DNA from: Cylicocyclus nassatus
Lineage: Eukaryota; Nematoda; Chromadorea; Rhabditida; Strongylidae
Assembly (NCBI GenBank): GCA_958299035.1
Contig: CATQJL010000112.1
Coordinates: 5,006,123-5,070,122, forward strand
DNA: 64,000 bases
Reading direction: 5' to 3'
Shown: piece by piece, positions 20,914-32,565 of the stretch
Layout: each line of letters begins with the position of its first letter
Numbering within the stretch: position 1 is the first letter of the stretch
Made by a program: the position numbers and the translations under genes
Notes under the pieces: generated by a model
Told to the model about the DNA's origin: nothing
Seen by the model: the letters and a program-made list of their open reading frames with translations, nothing else
The model's database searches: none

Positions 20914-23900
20914 TTTCTACGCGCAAATGCTGTCGGCAGCGCAAGAACACTATATAGCCGGAAATTGACAAGAACTATGTACATGTATGTGAAAGTTTGT
21001 GGTACGCGCGTAAGAATTCAAATTTTCTTATTGTGAGCAGGGCCCAATTTCTATTCACTCATTTATTTCAGTTTAGAACTTTTTAACAGGTTGTTCTACT
21101 TAATCAGTAATGAAGAAAAAGTATGTGTTGCTAATTCCCTGAACTATCAGAAACATTTTTACGAAGCTGACGAAATATGGACTTCAAGCGAAATCATCTA
21201 GTCTTTATTGGTTACCGATTCTTTTGCTTGAAACTGAAATTTTCAACTCTGAAATAGCAAGTGCAGTTTGCAAATAGTTCCTATGCTTTTATCGCAGTCT
21301 GTTTTGAAAAGATTTCATCGCGAATATGGGACATTCTTTTGCACTTTTAATTGCAAATTCGAAATTACTATTTGATTAAGTAATTATGTATTTATTTGTT
21401 TATTACTTATTTATTCGCTGTCCACAATGTTTAGCCGGATCTAGGAATAATCCAATTTAAACGAACGCTTATCAATTTTTAGTCTCCCAACGAATTTCTA
21501 GAAATCTGCCGATCACGAAGACGCTGTTTATTTTTAGTTTTCTTATGAATTTCCGGAACTTCTGATTACGGGTAAATCAAAAAAATCCCTCTCAGAATCA
21601 AGAACAGTCGCTTTTTGACCTCTATTTTCCCGTCATTTCGCCCATCCTTTTTTCTTTTTCTGACAGCCAGTTGAGAACAGCCGCGAGACTGCGCATCTTC
21701 GTTAAAAACATTGTTGGGTAAAGTGGTAGAGAGTTCGTAATCCAGAAGGCATTACAGAGATGCGTCTGAGTTCAAAGGATTCTGTATCAAACAACGCAAG
21801 ATATTTGCTTCTTTCCTGGCGCGCTTCAGTAGAAACAAAATGAAATAAATCCTGCTGAGTTCCGAAGACAAGCGGATGTACTTGCTAACTTGTTTGCGTA
21901 GGCGGGGCAATTTTCGTCCCAACTACAAAGATGTATCAAGCATATGCTGTGAAATGTCTTAAAGGACAAGGATTTTTTTTGTTGCTTGATAGCAATTGAG
22001 CACGAGAACGTCGCATGTGCCATGCTTTACACTCCCGCAAAAAACAGCTGATCGACATAAATTTGGATCAGTGGCAGTTGGAATGTGGTTAAAGTAATGG
22101 TTAGCTGGATGCCATCGTTCAAAACACCGGTAAAATTCAGAAGTTTAGAAAAGTTGGCGCTTGATTTTTTTGTACTAGGTCCAATTTATCATTTCGGAAA
22201 GCTTAATTCCGGAAGTTTTGAGCACTTTGATGAAACTCGAATTTTTTTACGATCAGGAATAAACTTTTTTTCCAAGTAAGCACTACATAGCTACAGAAAG
22301 CGCTTATAATTTGCGAAAATCTTTGCAAAAGCTTTTGATCTAGTAGATTGCGCTGAACTGGAACTACATATGCAAAACTTGGGATTTCTTTCGAATCAGA
22401 ACGTAGAGATCTACATATATAATTTGCGTAAAGCCATAGAGATTATACGGCTCGGGGTCATCCATTTGTTTTGCAAGAGTTTTCTTTTGGGTCCGTGGAG
22501 CGGATATCAATCATACATCGGAGATTGTGGGAAAGAACAATGGAAAATTTAACAGAGTGAACACCCGCAGGAATTGTTTGGAATTAGTTTAGTTGATATC
22601 TTATTTACTGAAATATTGGAAATAAATGAAATTTTAGAAAAACTAGTCGATCACCGGCCGATCTAGGCAATTGGTGAAAGGTCTGCGACTGCACTGTAAA
22701 TGTTAGTTTAATTCCCGCCTTTCCTTGCGTCTCAAAAAATATAGGTAAGGAAATTTAAAAAGCCTACCCGAAAGATATACATCCCGAAACTTAAATACTA
22801 TGCTCTGATCGCATTCTTGACTCGATTATAAGTTCGTTTACTAGGTGTTAGGAAGTCCTGGAAAAGATTATATAGGCTCAGAAATGTGGGATTATAGACG
22901 CCATTTACTCAATTTTGGTAAAGCGGTAAAGAAGAAGCTTGTGGGTAAATAATAGAAATGATCAAAAATATTGTGATTGCTCCCTCTAGGAAACTTTTTT
23001 CTTTTGTGCTATATTATTACAAATTTTGTGAACTGATAGAGCTCTTAATTGTACACCCCTAACACATCTCTCATATTGCAGAATAGATCAAGTGCTGTTA
23101 CTTCTCATGTTTGTATGAGAATTTATTGACTGTGGAAGCTTCAATGTAAATATTGCGACCAAATCTCTTGCGTTAAAAGCTTGAGGGTCTTGTTTTTCAT
23201 AAAAGCTAAGAAATCAAAAACCCTTGAAAACTTTGTTTCGACAATTTGTCTGCTACACACAGCTTGTTATCTCGACTAAGAGCATATCCGCCGGGATAAG
23301 TTGTGCCAGCTGTTCATTGGAAATCAACGTTGACCTTTTCGCACGAAGTCAAAAAATTCGACAGCAGCTGCGCTTCCTGATACATCGTGATGTAAGAGCT
23401 AGGAGTATTATATTTAGCAATTTTCGTGGATATTTTTACAAAGCTGAGGATCGTTCTTCGGACAAATTTGCTCGATAAATGAAAAACAAAGGTGCGGATA
23501 AGTGAATTTGGTAGGAATGGGCCCTAAACAGTGATATTATCGTGTAGAAAAAATCATACCCAAAAGTGCAATATGTTGTTGTTTGAAGGAACGAAGGATC
23601 ATGTGGGATCATATAATAGAAATAAAGATGTATTCCTAACCAGCAAAAATCTCATAATTTTGCTAGTAAGATTTTTATCCAATGGTGGCACAAAGTTGCC
23701 TTACAAAAATAATATTTGTGGTGCTTGTTTTCAAGAGCCGCATGAAAACAGGTTTTTCGCACAAGCTACAACAGTTTTCTTTTCAGTTGCAAAATGAAAT
23801 AGGGGTTCAACAGTATGCCAGAATCTGCAAAATAAGCAAGAACATTAGAGTGTTTCATAATTTTTCACCGTTTTTACTCCAGACATCAGCATTTCTCGAG

Positions 23901-24000
23901 AACGAGAGCACTTCAAATTTTAAAAATACATGACCTACATGAGCACGTATGGGGGAGGGCTCAGGACGTCTAGGGGCGGAGTTTGCCAATTCACCCCATT
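20914..24000. other. intergenic, old repeats, no supported gene
   Basis: This AT-rich stretch has only short open frames. Two weak tRNA-like pieces, with A-box-like and B-box-like spacing, lie near 21715-21785 and 22665-22735; they are too decayed to call. An open frame at 23224-23478 has no recognised domain. I see no gene that passes exon-border checks. Confidence 0.45.
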
Positions 24001-24250
24001 CATTTTTTTCTTTATTTCTAGCCATGGAAAAAATAAGGAAACAGTACAATTGAAAGTGCAATATGTCAAGCATATGCCAGGTAATGGAATTTTGAAGACA
24101 TTTTTGGGCGGAGATACGATTTTTAAAGGAGAAGTTTTTTTTTTCGACTGCTATCAGATTTCAGCTCCAAACTTCGGTGAAATACGACCGAATTTTTTGT
24201 AGCCTTTTTGTAGAGCTTGCTTTGCCCTGTCGAATGATTACTCAAACCAC
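24000..24250 (+). repeat. dispersed repeat, relative of the 8.0-8.8 kb foldback
   Basis: Blocks AGCCATGGAAAAAATA, GGCGGAGATACGATTTTT and TGTAGAGCTTGCTTTGC match, in the same order, the right arm of the foldback at 8540-8800. This is a solo copy of that family. Confidence 0.6.
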
Positions 24251-24543
24251 ATCAATTGAAGGAAAAATACGAAGAGACGAAGGTTGTAATCAAAACTGTA
24301 AAAAATTATAGGACACCCTAATATATAGATAATATATTCGTAAAAATATTTTGGTTTTTATAACCGTACGTAATTACTACGTTAACTTTATCGCTTATTT
24401 ATTTTTTCAGAAACTTATTTATCAAGTAATTTATTTAGGGGTAAAAATTTACCACCTCAATTTTGCATTTTTTACATAAAAGGAACATAAAACACTCCAG
24501 AAATCATCAAGCTAAAAACTGGAACCATTTTCAAAGAATTCTG

Positions 24544-25559
24544 TTAGGTCGTTCCGAAAGCAATGGCTTTTTTCGAATGAACGCCACTATTCTAGGAATT
24601 AACATTTTCAAGAGATCTTAGGAGCATTCGATGCAGCATTTTATCCTCTTTCCAATGATTGCAATTTCACTGCATAATATTCAATGAGCTCTCGAAAAAT
24701 TACCAAAATCTGCGACTCATCTTTTTGCCATGGTCAAGTTCGGCTATTTTTCTAAATTTTTGTACCCAATCTCCGAAAAAGTACAAGTGGCAGGTAGATA
24801 GAGCAAACACTATAGAACACAGATTAATTTTTTCTTTTCTTTAGCTTGCTTTTCAGAGTTTCTACAATCAATTTCTCAATGCCATCAAATTCCATATTTA
24901 GTCAAGTCAAAGCTCACAGAACAATAACCGGCAAGCGACTCGGGTGTCATTCGATGCAGCTTTTTCTCCTCTTTCTAGCGGTTACTTTTTGTTTCCGATT
25001 CACCAAGTTTTCCGGGATAAAATCATCATAATTCAACTTTTCCAAGGCACCCCAAGGTGTACCCGAAATTTTCGAAAGTTGCTATAGAAGCGGTAAATGG
25101 TCGTGCGGTTTGTAAAATTGTTGCCAAACCATAACCCATCTTTGTAAGTTTCAAAATCCGAAGACTTGTTGGCGTTTGATGCATTTATGTCTTAGACGAG
25201 CCTGCTAAAATTCGGTGTCCCGTCAAAAAATCTGTACAAAAATCATGACGAGCTCTGGAAAGTAGAAAAAAGTTGTGCTGTTTCCTGTAGGGTTTGCTCC
25301 ATCCATCCATTACTTAGACTCCTTCTGAGGTTTGTTATAAAATTTTAGAAAATTTGTGAAACTTGGCCATCTTAAACAGCATAGGTCGCAAATTTTGACT
25401 CTTTTCTGGAAGTTCATTGACTTTATTGCAACAACTTCATAACCATTAGAAAGAGAATGAAATGCTGCATCGAATGCTACCAGAATCTCTTTCACATCTT
25501 TGTTCCACGAGATGTGGCATACGTTTGAAGAAAGCGACATTACTTTTGGAACGACCTAA
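24544..25559. mobile_element. palindromic mariner-like element, no transposase
   Basis: The ends are TTAGGTCGTTCCGAAAG and, inverted, CTTTTGGAACGACCTAA. This resembles the mariner end TTAGG...CCAAAAGTAAT. TA follows the right end (25560-25561); the left flank is TG, perhaps a decayed TA. The inverted homology runs about 230 bp inward and includes GCATTCGATGCAGCATTT on both arms. That motif recurs internally near 24947 and again at about 60308. No intact transposase frame is present. Confidence 0.65.
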
Positions 25560-25673
25560 TATATTTGTGCAGCTCATTGGAAGTTGGTTTTCCCTACTCA
25601 TAAATTTTTCTAATTTTAACTTTTCATGGAATAGAGAAGCAAAAAAGGTGTGTAGTGATCTCAGAGAAGTAAA

Positions 25674-26298
25674 TTACTGAGAAATTAACCACAGTTTGGC
25701 AGATTCGTCAGATTTGGTCGAAGAACATCCAGCAAATGACGTCAGTCTTCTCAACAATAAATACCTGCAGAAGTAAAATAAATCAATCGAAAAATTTCAA
25801 CTCACGCCGTAGAGACGATATCCTTGAAAGTTTCTGATGGTGAACCAACAACAAATCCTTTATACGGTTTGACACACCATCGCGATTCATGTGCTTTTGC
25901 TTTTACCTGAACGAAAACAGTCAAATACAGTCGCTCACAAAATCCCTGGATCTCAATCCCGAAATGATTCATGTGCGCATAGCGCAGTGGATGTGCTGTA
26001 CGTTATCGCGAGGGGGGTCCCGGGTTCGAAACCCCAGTAAGGTGCACATTTGTGGCAGTGGAAGTCGTGTGTCGTGCGACGTTACCATAATCAAATAGTG
26101 CGATACTAATGGAGTCTTACCGGCCGGTGGCCTCATCATAGCCGCTGAGTTAAAAGCAAACCGTACAATTTTTGGTGTTTATAGGACATGGGTAATCGAT
26201 GATCATACCGTAAAACTCGACCTATGGACTTGAAAGACGAAAGAGAAATCAATAAAAGTTTCAAATAAAGTAGAACTTACTCGATCAAAGGCGCTCAT
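25674..26298 (-). CDS. candidate small gene, 69-residue protein, three exons
   Basis: Three exons join in phase: 26298-26281 (MSAFDR), 25906-25806 and 25764-25674. Borders are GTAAGT, GTGAGT, TACCTGAACG (the reverse of a CGTTCAG acceptor) and TTCTGCAG, all standard. The middle exon reads VKAKAHESRWCVKPYKGFVV, then GSPSETFKDIVSTA. The last exon gives a basic leucine-rich stretch (YLLLRRLTSFAG) and ends at a TAA at 25676-25674. No known domain is seen. An AG acceptor-like site (GGGCACAG) lies upstream of the ATG. That may be a spliced-leader site, or it may mark an internal exon of a longer gene. A tRNA-like SINE sits in intron 1. Confidence 0.5.
25968..26130 (+). mobile_element. tRNA-like SINE or tRNA pseudogene
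   Basis: The head has a 7-bp acceptor-like stem (TGTGCGC near 25970, GTGCACA near 26042), an A-box TAGCGCAGTGG and a perfect B-box core GGTTCGAAACC. The anticodon arm does not fold well and the T stem is imperfect, so this is not a working tRNA gene. About 85 bp of tail follows. It sits in the first intron of the 69-residue gene. Confidence 0.6.
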
Positions 26299-26990
26299 GT
26301 GTGTGTGTTCGCTGTGCCCGGGGAAGAAAAATCCGTCTAAAGCTCCTCCCCACACACAATGTGTTACAGCCGCGTGATGCTCAAAGCCACACTCTCATGT
26401 GTCTTATGGTGCTCTCACGAAGGAAATTGAAGCAGATCTACGGACATCTGTTCCTAATCGTGCTGTTCCTTGTCAAGAAGAAAGATTCATGGAAAGCCTA
26501 TGTTGCCAAGTGCTAAAAATTTCTCAAAGTATTTTAGAACTAGCGCACTAGAAGAGTTTAGAATTGGGGTTCAAAACACAAAGTTCTGAACAACGAGAAA
26601 ACCAATGTTTGGAGTATAATCTAATTTAGAGCCTACATTATGAAAACATCTTTCTTTTTGTACTGATGCTCATCCATGAAGCCATTTTCATAAAAACTGT
26701 ATACATATAATTGTAACTCTTAGACAAGGATGATGTATCATCTTGGTAATCGTTGGTAAAACTTCGAGAAAAAACCATTTGTTTTTTTGGAAGCGTTTCA
26801 AAAATTCATTGAAAATTCCCGCGAAGCTGGCTGCTCCACAGTCATCATCACTTTTAGGGCTGATAATTGTAAGGCAGGGTCAGGGGTCTACCTTCAGCAC
26901 CAGGTTCCCGAAATTCCCTTGCATCTTACCCAAGGGCACTAAAATTCAGCCAAACAGTGAGATGGAGAACATAACAACATGATAGTTTAG
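26299..26990. other. intergenic, nothing recognised
   Basis: No exon-like blocks with good borders were found. The open frames are short and of low complexity. Confidence 0.4.
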
Positions 26991-26991
26991 T

Positions 26992-27239
26992 CCAGGGCTC
27001 GGCACGAGCTGGCACCAGGAAATTTTCAAAACGAAGTCCCCTTTGACCCTCAACGATATCCCCTCTAAAAACCTGAAAAATTCCCCAAAATCCCCCTCCC
27101 CCAAAAACGAAACGTCGACTAAAAAAAAAGGTCACCAATTTTTGACGTGTCTGCGGCCACAAAAACGAAACCCCCTTTGCTTTTTGCCCCAAAAACGATA
27201 TCCAGTTTGCCCCGTGCCAGCTGGTGCCAGGCCCTGGTG
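26992..27239. mobile_element. MITE with CCAGGGC ends
   Basis: The left end CCAGGGCTCGGCACGAGCTG pairs with the inverse of the right end (CAGCTGGTGCCAGGCCCTGG), with mismatches. The flanks are TTTAGT and TGTAGT, a possible imperfect duplication. The body is rich in CCCC and AAAACGA repeats. Related GGGCTCGGCAC sequence occurs at about 30393 and, inverted, at about 33203. Confidence 0.55.
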
Positions 27240-27460
27240 TAGTCCAGTAAAGCGGTAAAAAGAAGCCCCTACCTGGGAGGTGTCAGTTTCCACCTTTTCA
27301 AGGAGAAATTTCCATACTTCTTTAAAAACAGCCTCCCGGCAAAGTAATGGTTACTGGTTTTGAAGCGTATCAGTGAAGTCTGGAGTGAAAACCCGTGTCT
27401 GGATAGCCTGATATCCACAGATTCTGCTCCTTAGTTCCGAATCCCGCCTCTTCCTTCCGG

Positions 27461-28600
27461 ACATGCATTTTCAAGCGAACGTGGGTATGAAAAGCTTCGA
27501 AGAAAACTTATTTTCGCCATTTTTATTTGCTGCAAAGCCCAAATATGGGTTCAGCATGGCGAAAAGGCTCCGAAAAGGTGAGAATCTGGAGAGCGAGATT
27601 TAGTCGGAATATTGCCTTCAAGATGCTGGACCGCACCACACCTTCGGTGTAAGGACACTTTGCTCTTGCAAGTTTGCAAAATATCTCTGGCAGCGAACAT
27701 ATTGTAAAGTCATTCAATGTGAAGTAAAGATGAACCATCGTGAATCGTTGAGCAAAACTACGGGAATTGCCGCTGAGTCTTACTTCATCCGATCGCATTC
27801 CAGCGGAACTGAGGTGCACATGGTGTCCATGGTACAAGTTGTGAAATCAAGTTGTAGAAAATTGAGTATTCCTTTCGTACAGCTAGCATTGCAAACCTCG
27901 TACCAGAGGTATGCCATCGACCACAGCTTGACCTGAAGAGAGACGGTTTTTGAGGTTCTCCTCTACAGATTTTCTTGCCCATCTATTTCTCAATTTGTGG
28001 CACCCAACTTTTATTCGTGCTCTAACGTCAATGTTCTTATGCATGATTAAATTCTTCTCTGCGTCAGTTCACCTTGTTTCCCCGATGGCAATTGCTTAAT
28101 CTTGAAGCATAGTTCATGATCGAAGTGAAACTAATTGGTCCCGCTGTTCCACGGCTTCCTGGAATAAGAGTTTCTCCAGAGTGCGCTGTGAGGTGGGAGC
28201 TGTCGAAATGAACCACCAGTCGCGAGAAGGGCGTTGAATGAACCCGAGGCTCTCCACTAGCCGGAAAGTAACGTAATGAAGTTATTGCTAGATGCAACTC
28301 GAGCATCTCTTGTGAAACGGGTGTCTTCCGCCTCACAGAAGATCGAATCAAACTGATCTCCTACAAGGTGGACATCTTCATGGTCTCGGTTGTTGTTGCA
28401 CGGATGTTGATAAGCGAAAGATATTTATGTAATTCTTCGTGAAAGATTTGATCTTATGTCGGATGGAGGTAGAGTACTTTCAATAGTGCTGCCACTGGTA
28501 CATTAATATCGCGCAAGTACCTTTGGCACTTCTTGAAACTTCTCATACTTCGGCTGCATCCAATATTTTCGCTGGCCTATACTTTCAAAGATATTACTGA
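27461..28600. other. degraded repeat sequence, no gene supported
   Basis: Minus-strand open frames at 27523-27837 and 28064-28351 show no recognised domain and lack consistent exon borders. They may be decayed parts of the non-LTR element to the right, but no motif proves it. Confidence 0.35.
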
Positions 28601-29190
28601 GCATCTGCTCTGATGCTGGCGTTCGCTACCACTCCGCATTCGGATTTGCCTTGGGGCTTCTTCTCTTGGGCACTTCCAGATGCGTTCCTCTCACGATTCG
28701 CTAAGGCACATCCTTCAAGCTCGTAATCTTTCCAGAAGTCCGCCGTAGTCGTACGTCGGTCCTACCCGATGAGCCAGTCACAATTTAGAGCGAGCTTCAG
28801 CCTGTCATCGTCATGAAGGGACCTTTTTCCTTCTTCGGCATTATAACAGAACTTTCTTAGCCTTTGATAGGACCATACCTTCACTCGGAGGGAACGGTGA
28901 TCGGAGGCACTGCAGAGGGATGGAACATTGATCGTGAAGCTCCGCTTTCGGTCAGTGAAAATGTTCTCGATCTTTGCAAGCCCCGTTGAGCGATTCTCAA
29001 GTTAGAGTTCCTTTGGAGAATCCGTGCGCTAAGAGAAACCCAACAAGATGGTTGTTGTTTTTGTCTCGAAGCCCATATTCCTCCCAATCCTATATTCCTC
29101 TTATAGATGTTCCTTGGAGTCAAATTCACGTACAACAATTGTGGAAGGACTTGCGAACGACCTCCTCCACGTCTTCGTAGGAATCGCCTA
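28600..29190 (-). pseudogene. possible non-LTR retrotransposon remnant (endonuclease end)
   Basis: On the minus strand, near 28925-28890, the frame reads SASDHRSLRVKVWSY. The SDHRxLRxK pattern marks the end of the apurinic-type endonuclease in RTE/CR1-like non-LTR elements. Flanking frames carry several shifts and stops. Downstream, a broken frame continues with LKLALNCDWL and FWKDYELEGCALANRERN. The assignment rests mainly on the one motif, so it is tentative. Confidence 0.35.
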
Positions 29191-29199
29191 GATTTCTGT

Positions 29200-30550
29200 T
29201 AGCCGTTTGATGGTTCAGTGGAATTCGCTGTTGTGCAACACCAAATACACGCACCATTTATCGTACCACCACCACCTCATTCTTGGGTAATTAAACTCTC
29301 GTCTGGGGGTTGAAAACAACACATACGATTACATCAATAACTTTGATCACATCATAGAAATAATGCCTTTGATTTCCTTGATTATTTTGTCTAGATTTTT
29401 TCCACCTTTTTGGCTAACTTTGAAAAACGTGCTGATGTTTTGAAACTTGGTCAGAAAACAATGTTCGAAAAAGCTCTTTCAAAAAGGAGCTCAATATAAG
29501 GATAACACTCTGCATAAGTGGAAAAAGAATGGAAAACGAAGTTGAACAATGCCTCCCACCATGGAGGCTCGGGAATCAGATGGCATGTGCTGAGCTTAGC
29601 GATGACATCTCCTTGATGTTGATGTTCCGCCTTGACATCATTCATTTCTGTAACAGTTTCATTGAGAAGATAAAACTACTTGGGACACTGTAAATCTTGC
29701 AGCTCGTGCTGTGAAGCCGCGATAAGCCGCTTTTTATGCTAAAGGTTTTTTTTATGTGGAGGGCGTAAATGTAGGATGGTCAGTCAAAATGATAGGATCT
29801 TAAACGAATAGACAAGAAGAACGACGGGCGGCGGATGCCAAAGACATACTAGGAGCACGAGTTCCGAAAATGCTTATCAGGTCTTTATGCTCTTGCCCTT
29901 CACAAGACGATCGCTTGCGAGTTTTTCCTACAGATTGCGGTGGACCTGGCTCCATCTGCTTTCTTTAGCATCCAGCGACATCTCTCTCTCTTTGCCTTTT
30001 CCCCGCAGAAAGAATAAAGCGGTGCTTATTACGATGAAATGAAAAATTCAAATGTGAGGTTGTGAATACCCGTTGTATGCAAAGATAACTGCAAAGAAGC
30101 ATATCGTACACCTGCGGATAACAATATGCCGCCGCACATAGTGTCCTTTTTGGAGCAATATGTTATTCGCGAGGTAGAAAAGGTGTTAAAAGCGAGAACT
30201 TATTGAGCTCCCAGCGTTTTTTTTTCATTTGACGTAAAAATTGAGAAAGAGACCTAGGCAAACAGTGCATATGGCCGGCAGAAGCTATAGTTTATTTTGG
30301 CTGCTTTCAGCTACGGATAATATCAAACACTTTCTGCAAGCTCTTACCCTCTCTTTCAAGCTTACGCGGCTCTAATTCACAACGTCCACATCAGGGCTCG
30401 GCACAGGTGGCTAACAATGACAAGCTAGATATCGTTTTGGAATAAAAAGCAAGGGGGATATCGTCTAAGCGGAAACCCAGCTCCTCTCCCCCCCTCCCCA
30501 CCCCCTACACACACAATCGCCTTCTTCCCTTATGTCACCTTTTATCTTCT
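29200..30550. other. intergenic, no gene seen
   Basis: Mixed AT-rich sequence with short open frames only. A CAGGGCTCGGCAC block at about 30393 is one end of the repeat family also seen at 26992 and 33203. Confidence 0.4.
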
Positions 30551-30552
30551 AC

Positions 30553-30857
30553 TAGCTGGCTTACCTGGCTCCGCCGTATGTTCCGAATAGAAAATTCCAT
30601 TTCTTAACCGATCGGGACCAAACTTGGCACACATACACTTCGGGCCCCTGCGGGCGGCACATACACTTCCAGCCCCCTAGCTCAAATTTTGCAAAAAATC
30701 GATAAAATCAACATCGATCGATAACGAAAAGTGGACTGTGACACCCATCGGGGCTTGAAGTGTATGTGTGCTAAGTTTGGTTCCGATCGGTTCAGAAATG
30801 GAATTTTCTATTCGGAACATACGTACATACAGACATACATACAGACATACAGACATA
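30553..30857. repeat. inverted pair of the dispersed repeat, host of a nested insertion
   Basis: A forward part (30570-30670) and an inverted part (30740-30855) both carry CGGAACATAC/GTATGTTCCG and the CCGATCGGGACCAAA-like block, so they form a hairpin. A short ACATACAGAC tandem stretch follows and is broken at 30857 by the large palindrome. The repeat resumes at 32519-32565 (TACATACAAACAGACATTCAGC). Confidence 0.65.
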
Positions 30858-32518
30858 CAGTGACCGCCAAGAAGTTGCGGACAAGCCGCCTTCTTTTTTC
30901 ATCGCTTATTTTCGGATGGAAAATGAAGACGAAAAAAAGATTGGATTGCATATGGTGGTAGAGCTTACCAAGAGCTACAACCCACACATTGCGTTTTCTG
31001 TAAAACATGTATCATAAAAATTTTAAAAATCTTTTTCTAAAAAAAGTCCGAAAATGGCCGCGTTACAATGTCGCGGACAATAATTCTTCGAACGCGAAAA
31101 TTTTCTGTTAGGTCTTTTCTTGGAGCAAAAACAAAAGTTCTCCGGACAGGTAAGCATACTATATCGTAGAACTCATCGAAGACAATAATCGGGTAATGGT
31201 TCCTTCCAAAAAAACCCCAAGCTTGAATTTTGTTTTGCTTTTTTCAAAAAATAATTTTTAATTCCCTTCTTCAAGCCAAATTTTTTCACATAAAAATCTA
31301 TTAAAGGCATTCCAACAAGGCTGTTCGGATAAAATGTATGCTCTTTGCCATCCTCTATGCATCGGACGTGTGCTGGTGAGTTTCTTTGCTGAAAATGGCT
31401 CTTGACAGTGCGTGCGCATGACCCCACCTGCACTTCACCGCTGACTTGCACCGCTTTGCAGGCTTGTATCTCAGCCGGCAGTCATTCCACGAGCTCGCAG
31501 GTAGGCTCATTCGAAAGAGCGTGACTTCCTGGACAAGATGGTATGCAAAAGAGTTGGGTATGAGAAACAGCAGAGATTTGGCGGATGGGGTGACAAAGCG
31601 CAGTTTCAGTGGCAGGCTAAGGATTTCTCTGTTAAATTTGAGCAAAGCTTCTTTCGCCACCAGTTTCATCCTGGAAGTTTGAAACCGTCAATTTCCTTTT
31701 AATAGATCCAATTCGGTGCTCCAGAACCGTTCTAGTGTTGATAAGAGTCTTCACTCCATTCACCTTTAAAGCTGCGCTTTGTCACCCCATCCGCCAAATC
31801 TCTGCTGTTTCTCATACCCAACTCTTTTGCATACCATCTTGTCCAGGAAGTCACGCTCTTTCGAATGAGCCTACCTGCGAGCTCGTGGAATGACTGCCGG
31901 CTGAGATACAAGCCTGCAAAGCGGTGCAAGTCAGCGGTGGAGTGCAGGTGGGGTCATGTGCACGTACTGTCAAGAGCCATTTTCAGCAAAGAAACTCAAC
32001 AGCACACTTCCGATGCATAGAGGATGGCAAAGAGCATCCACTATCCAAACAGCCTTGTTGGGATGCCTTGAATAGATTTCCATGTGAAGAAATTTGGCTT
32101 GAAGAAGGGAATTAGAAATTATTTTTTGAAAAAAAAGCAAAACAAAATTCAAGCCTGGGGTTTTTTTGGAAGGAACCATTACCCGATTATTGTCCTCGAC
32201 GAGCTCTACGATATAGTATGCTTAACTGTCCAAATAACTTTTGTTTTTGCTCCAAGAAAAGACCTAACAGAAAATTTTCGCGTTCGAAGAATTATTGTCC
32301 GCGACATTGTGACGTGGCCATTTTCGGATTTTTTTTAAAAAAAGATTTTTAAAAGTTTTATAATACATGTTTTCCAGCAGGCGCAATGTGTGGGTTGTAG
32401 CTCTTGATGAGCTCTATCACCAAATGCAATACAATCTTTTCTTCGTCTTCATTTTCCATCCGAAAATGAGCGATGAAAAAAGGAAGGCGACTTGTCCGCA
32501 ACTTTTTGGCGGTCACTG
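30858..32518. mobile_element. 1.66-kb near-perfect palindromic (foldback) element, TA-flanked
   Basis: The ends are CAGTGACCGCCAAGAAGTTG and, inverted, CAACTTTTTGGCGGTCACTG, flanked by TA on both sides (30856-30857, 32519-32520). The arms (about 30858-31602 and 31772-32518, some 745 bp each) are near-identical inverted copies around a loop of about 170 bp. Both arms encode the same frame, MHRFAGLYLSRQSFHELAGR, in opposite directions. TA flanks and CAGT ends point to the Tc1/mariner type. No transposase catalytic motif is visible. Confidence 0.8.
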
Positions 32519-32565
32519 TACATACAAACAGACATTCAGCTTTATATATAAGATAAAGGACACAA

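Noticed and set aside
21715..22735. two tRNA-like pieces
   Set aside because: Box spacing is roughly right but stems do not pair and no duplications were found; too weak to call.
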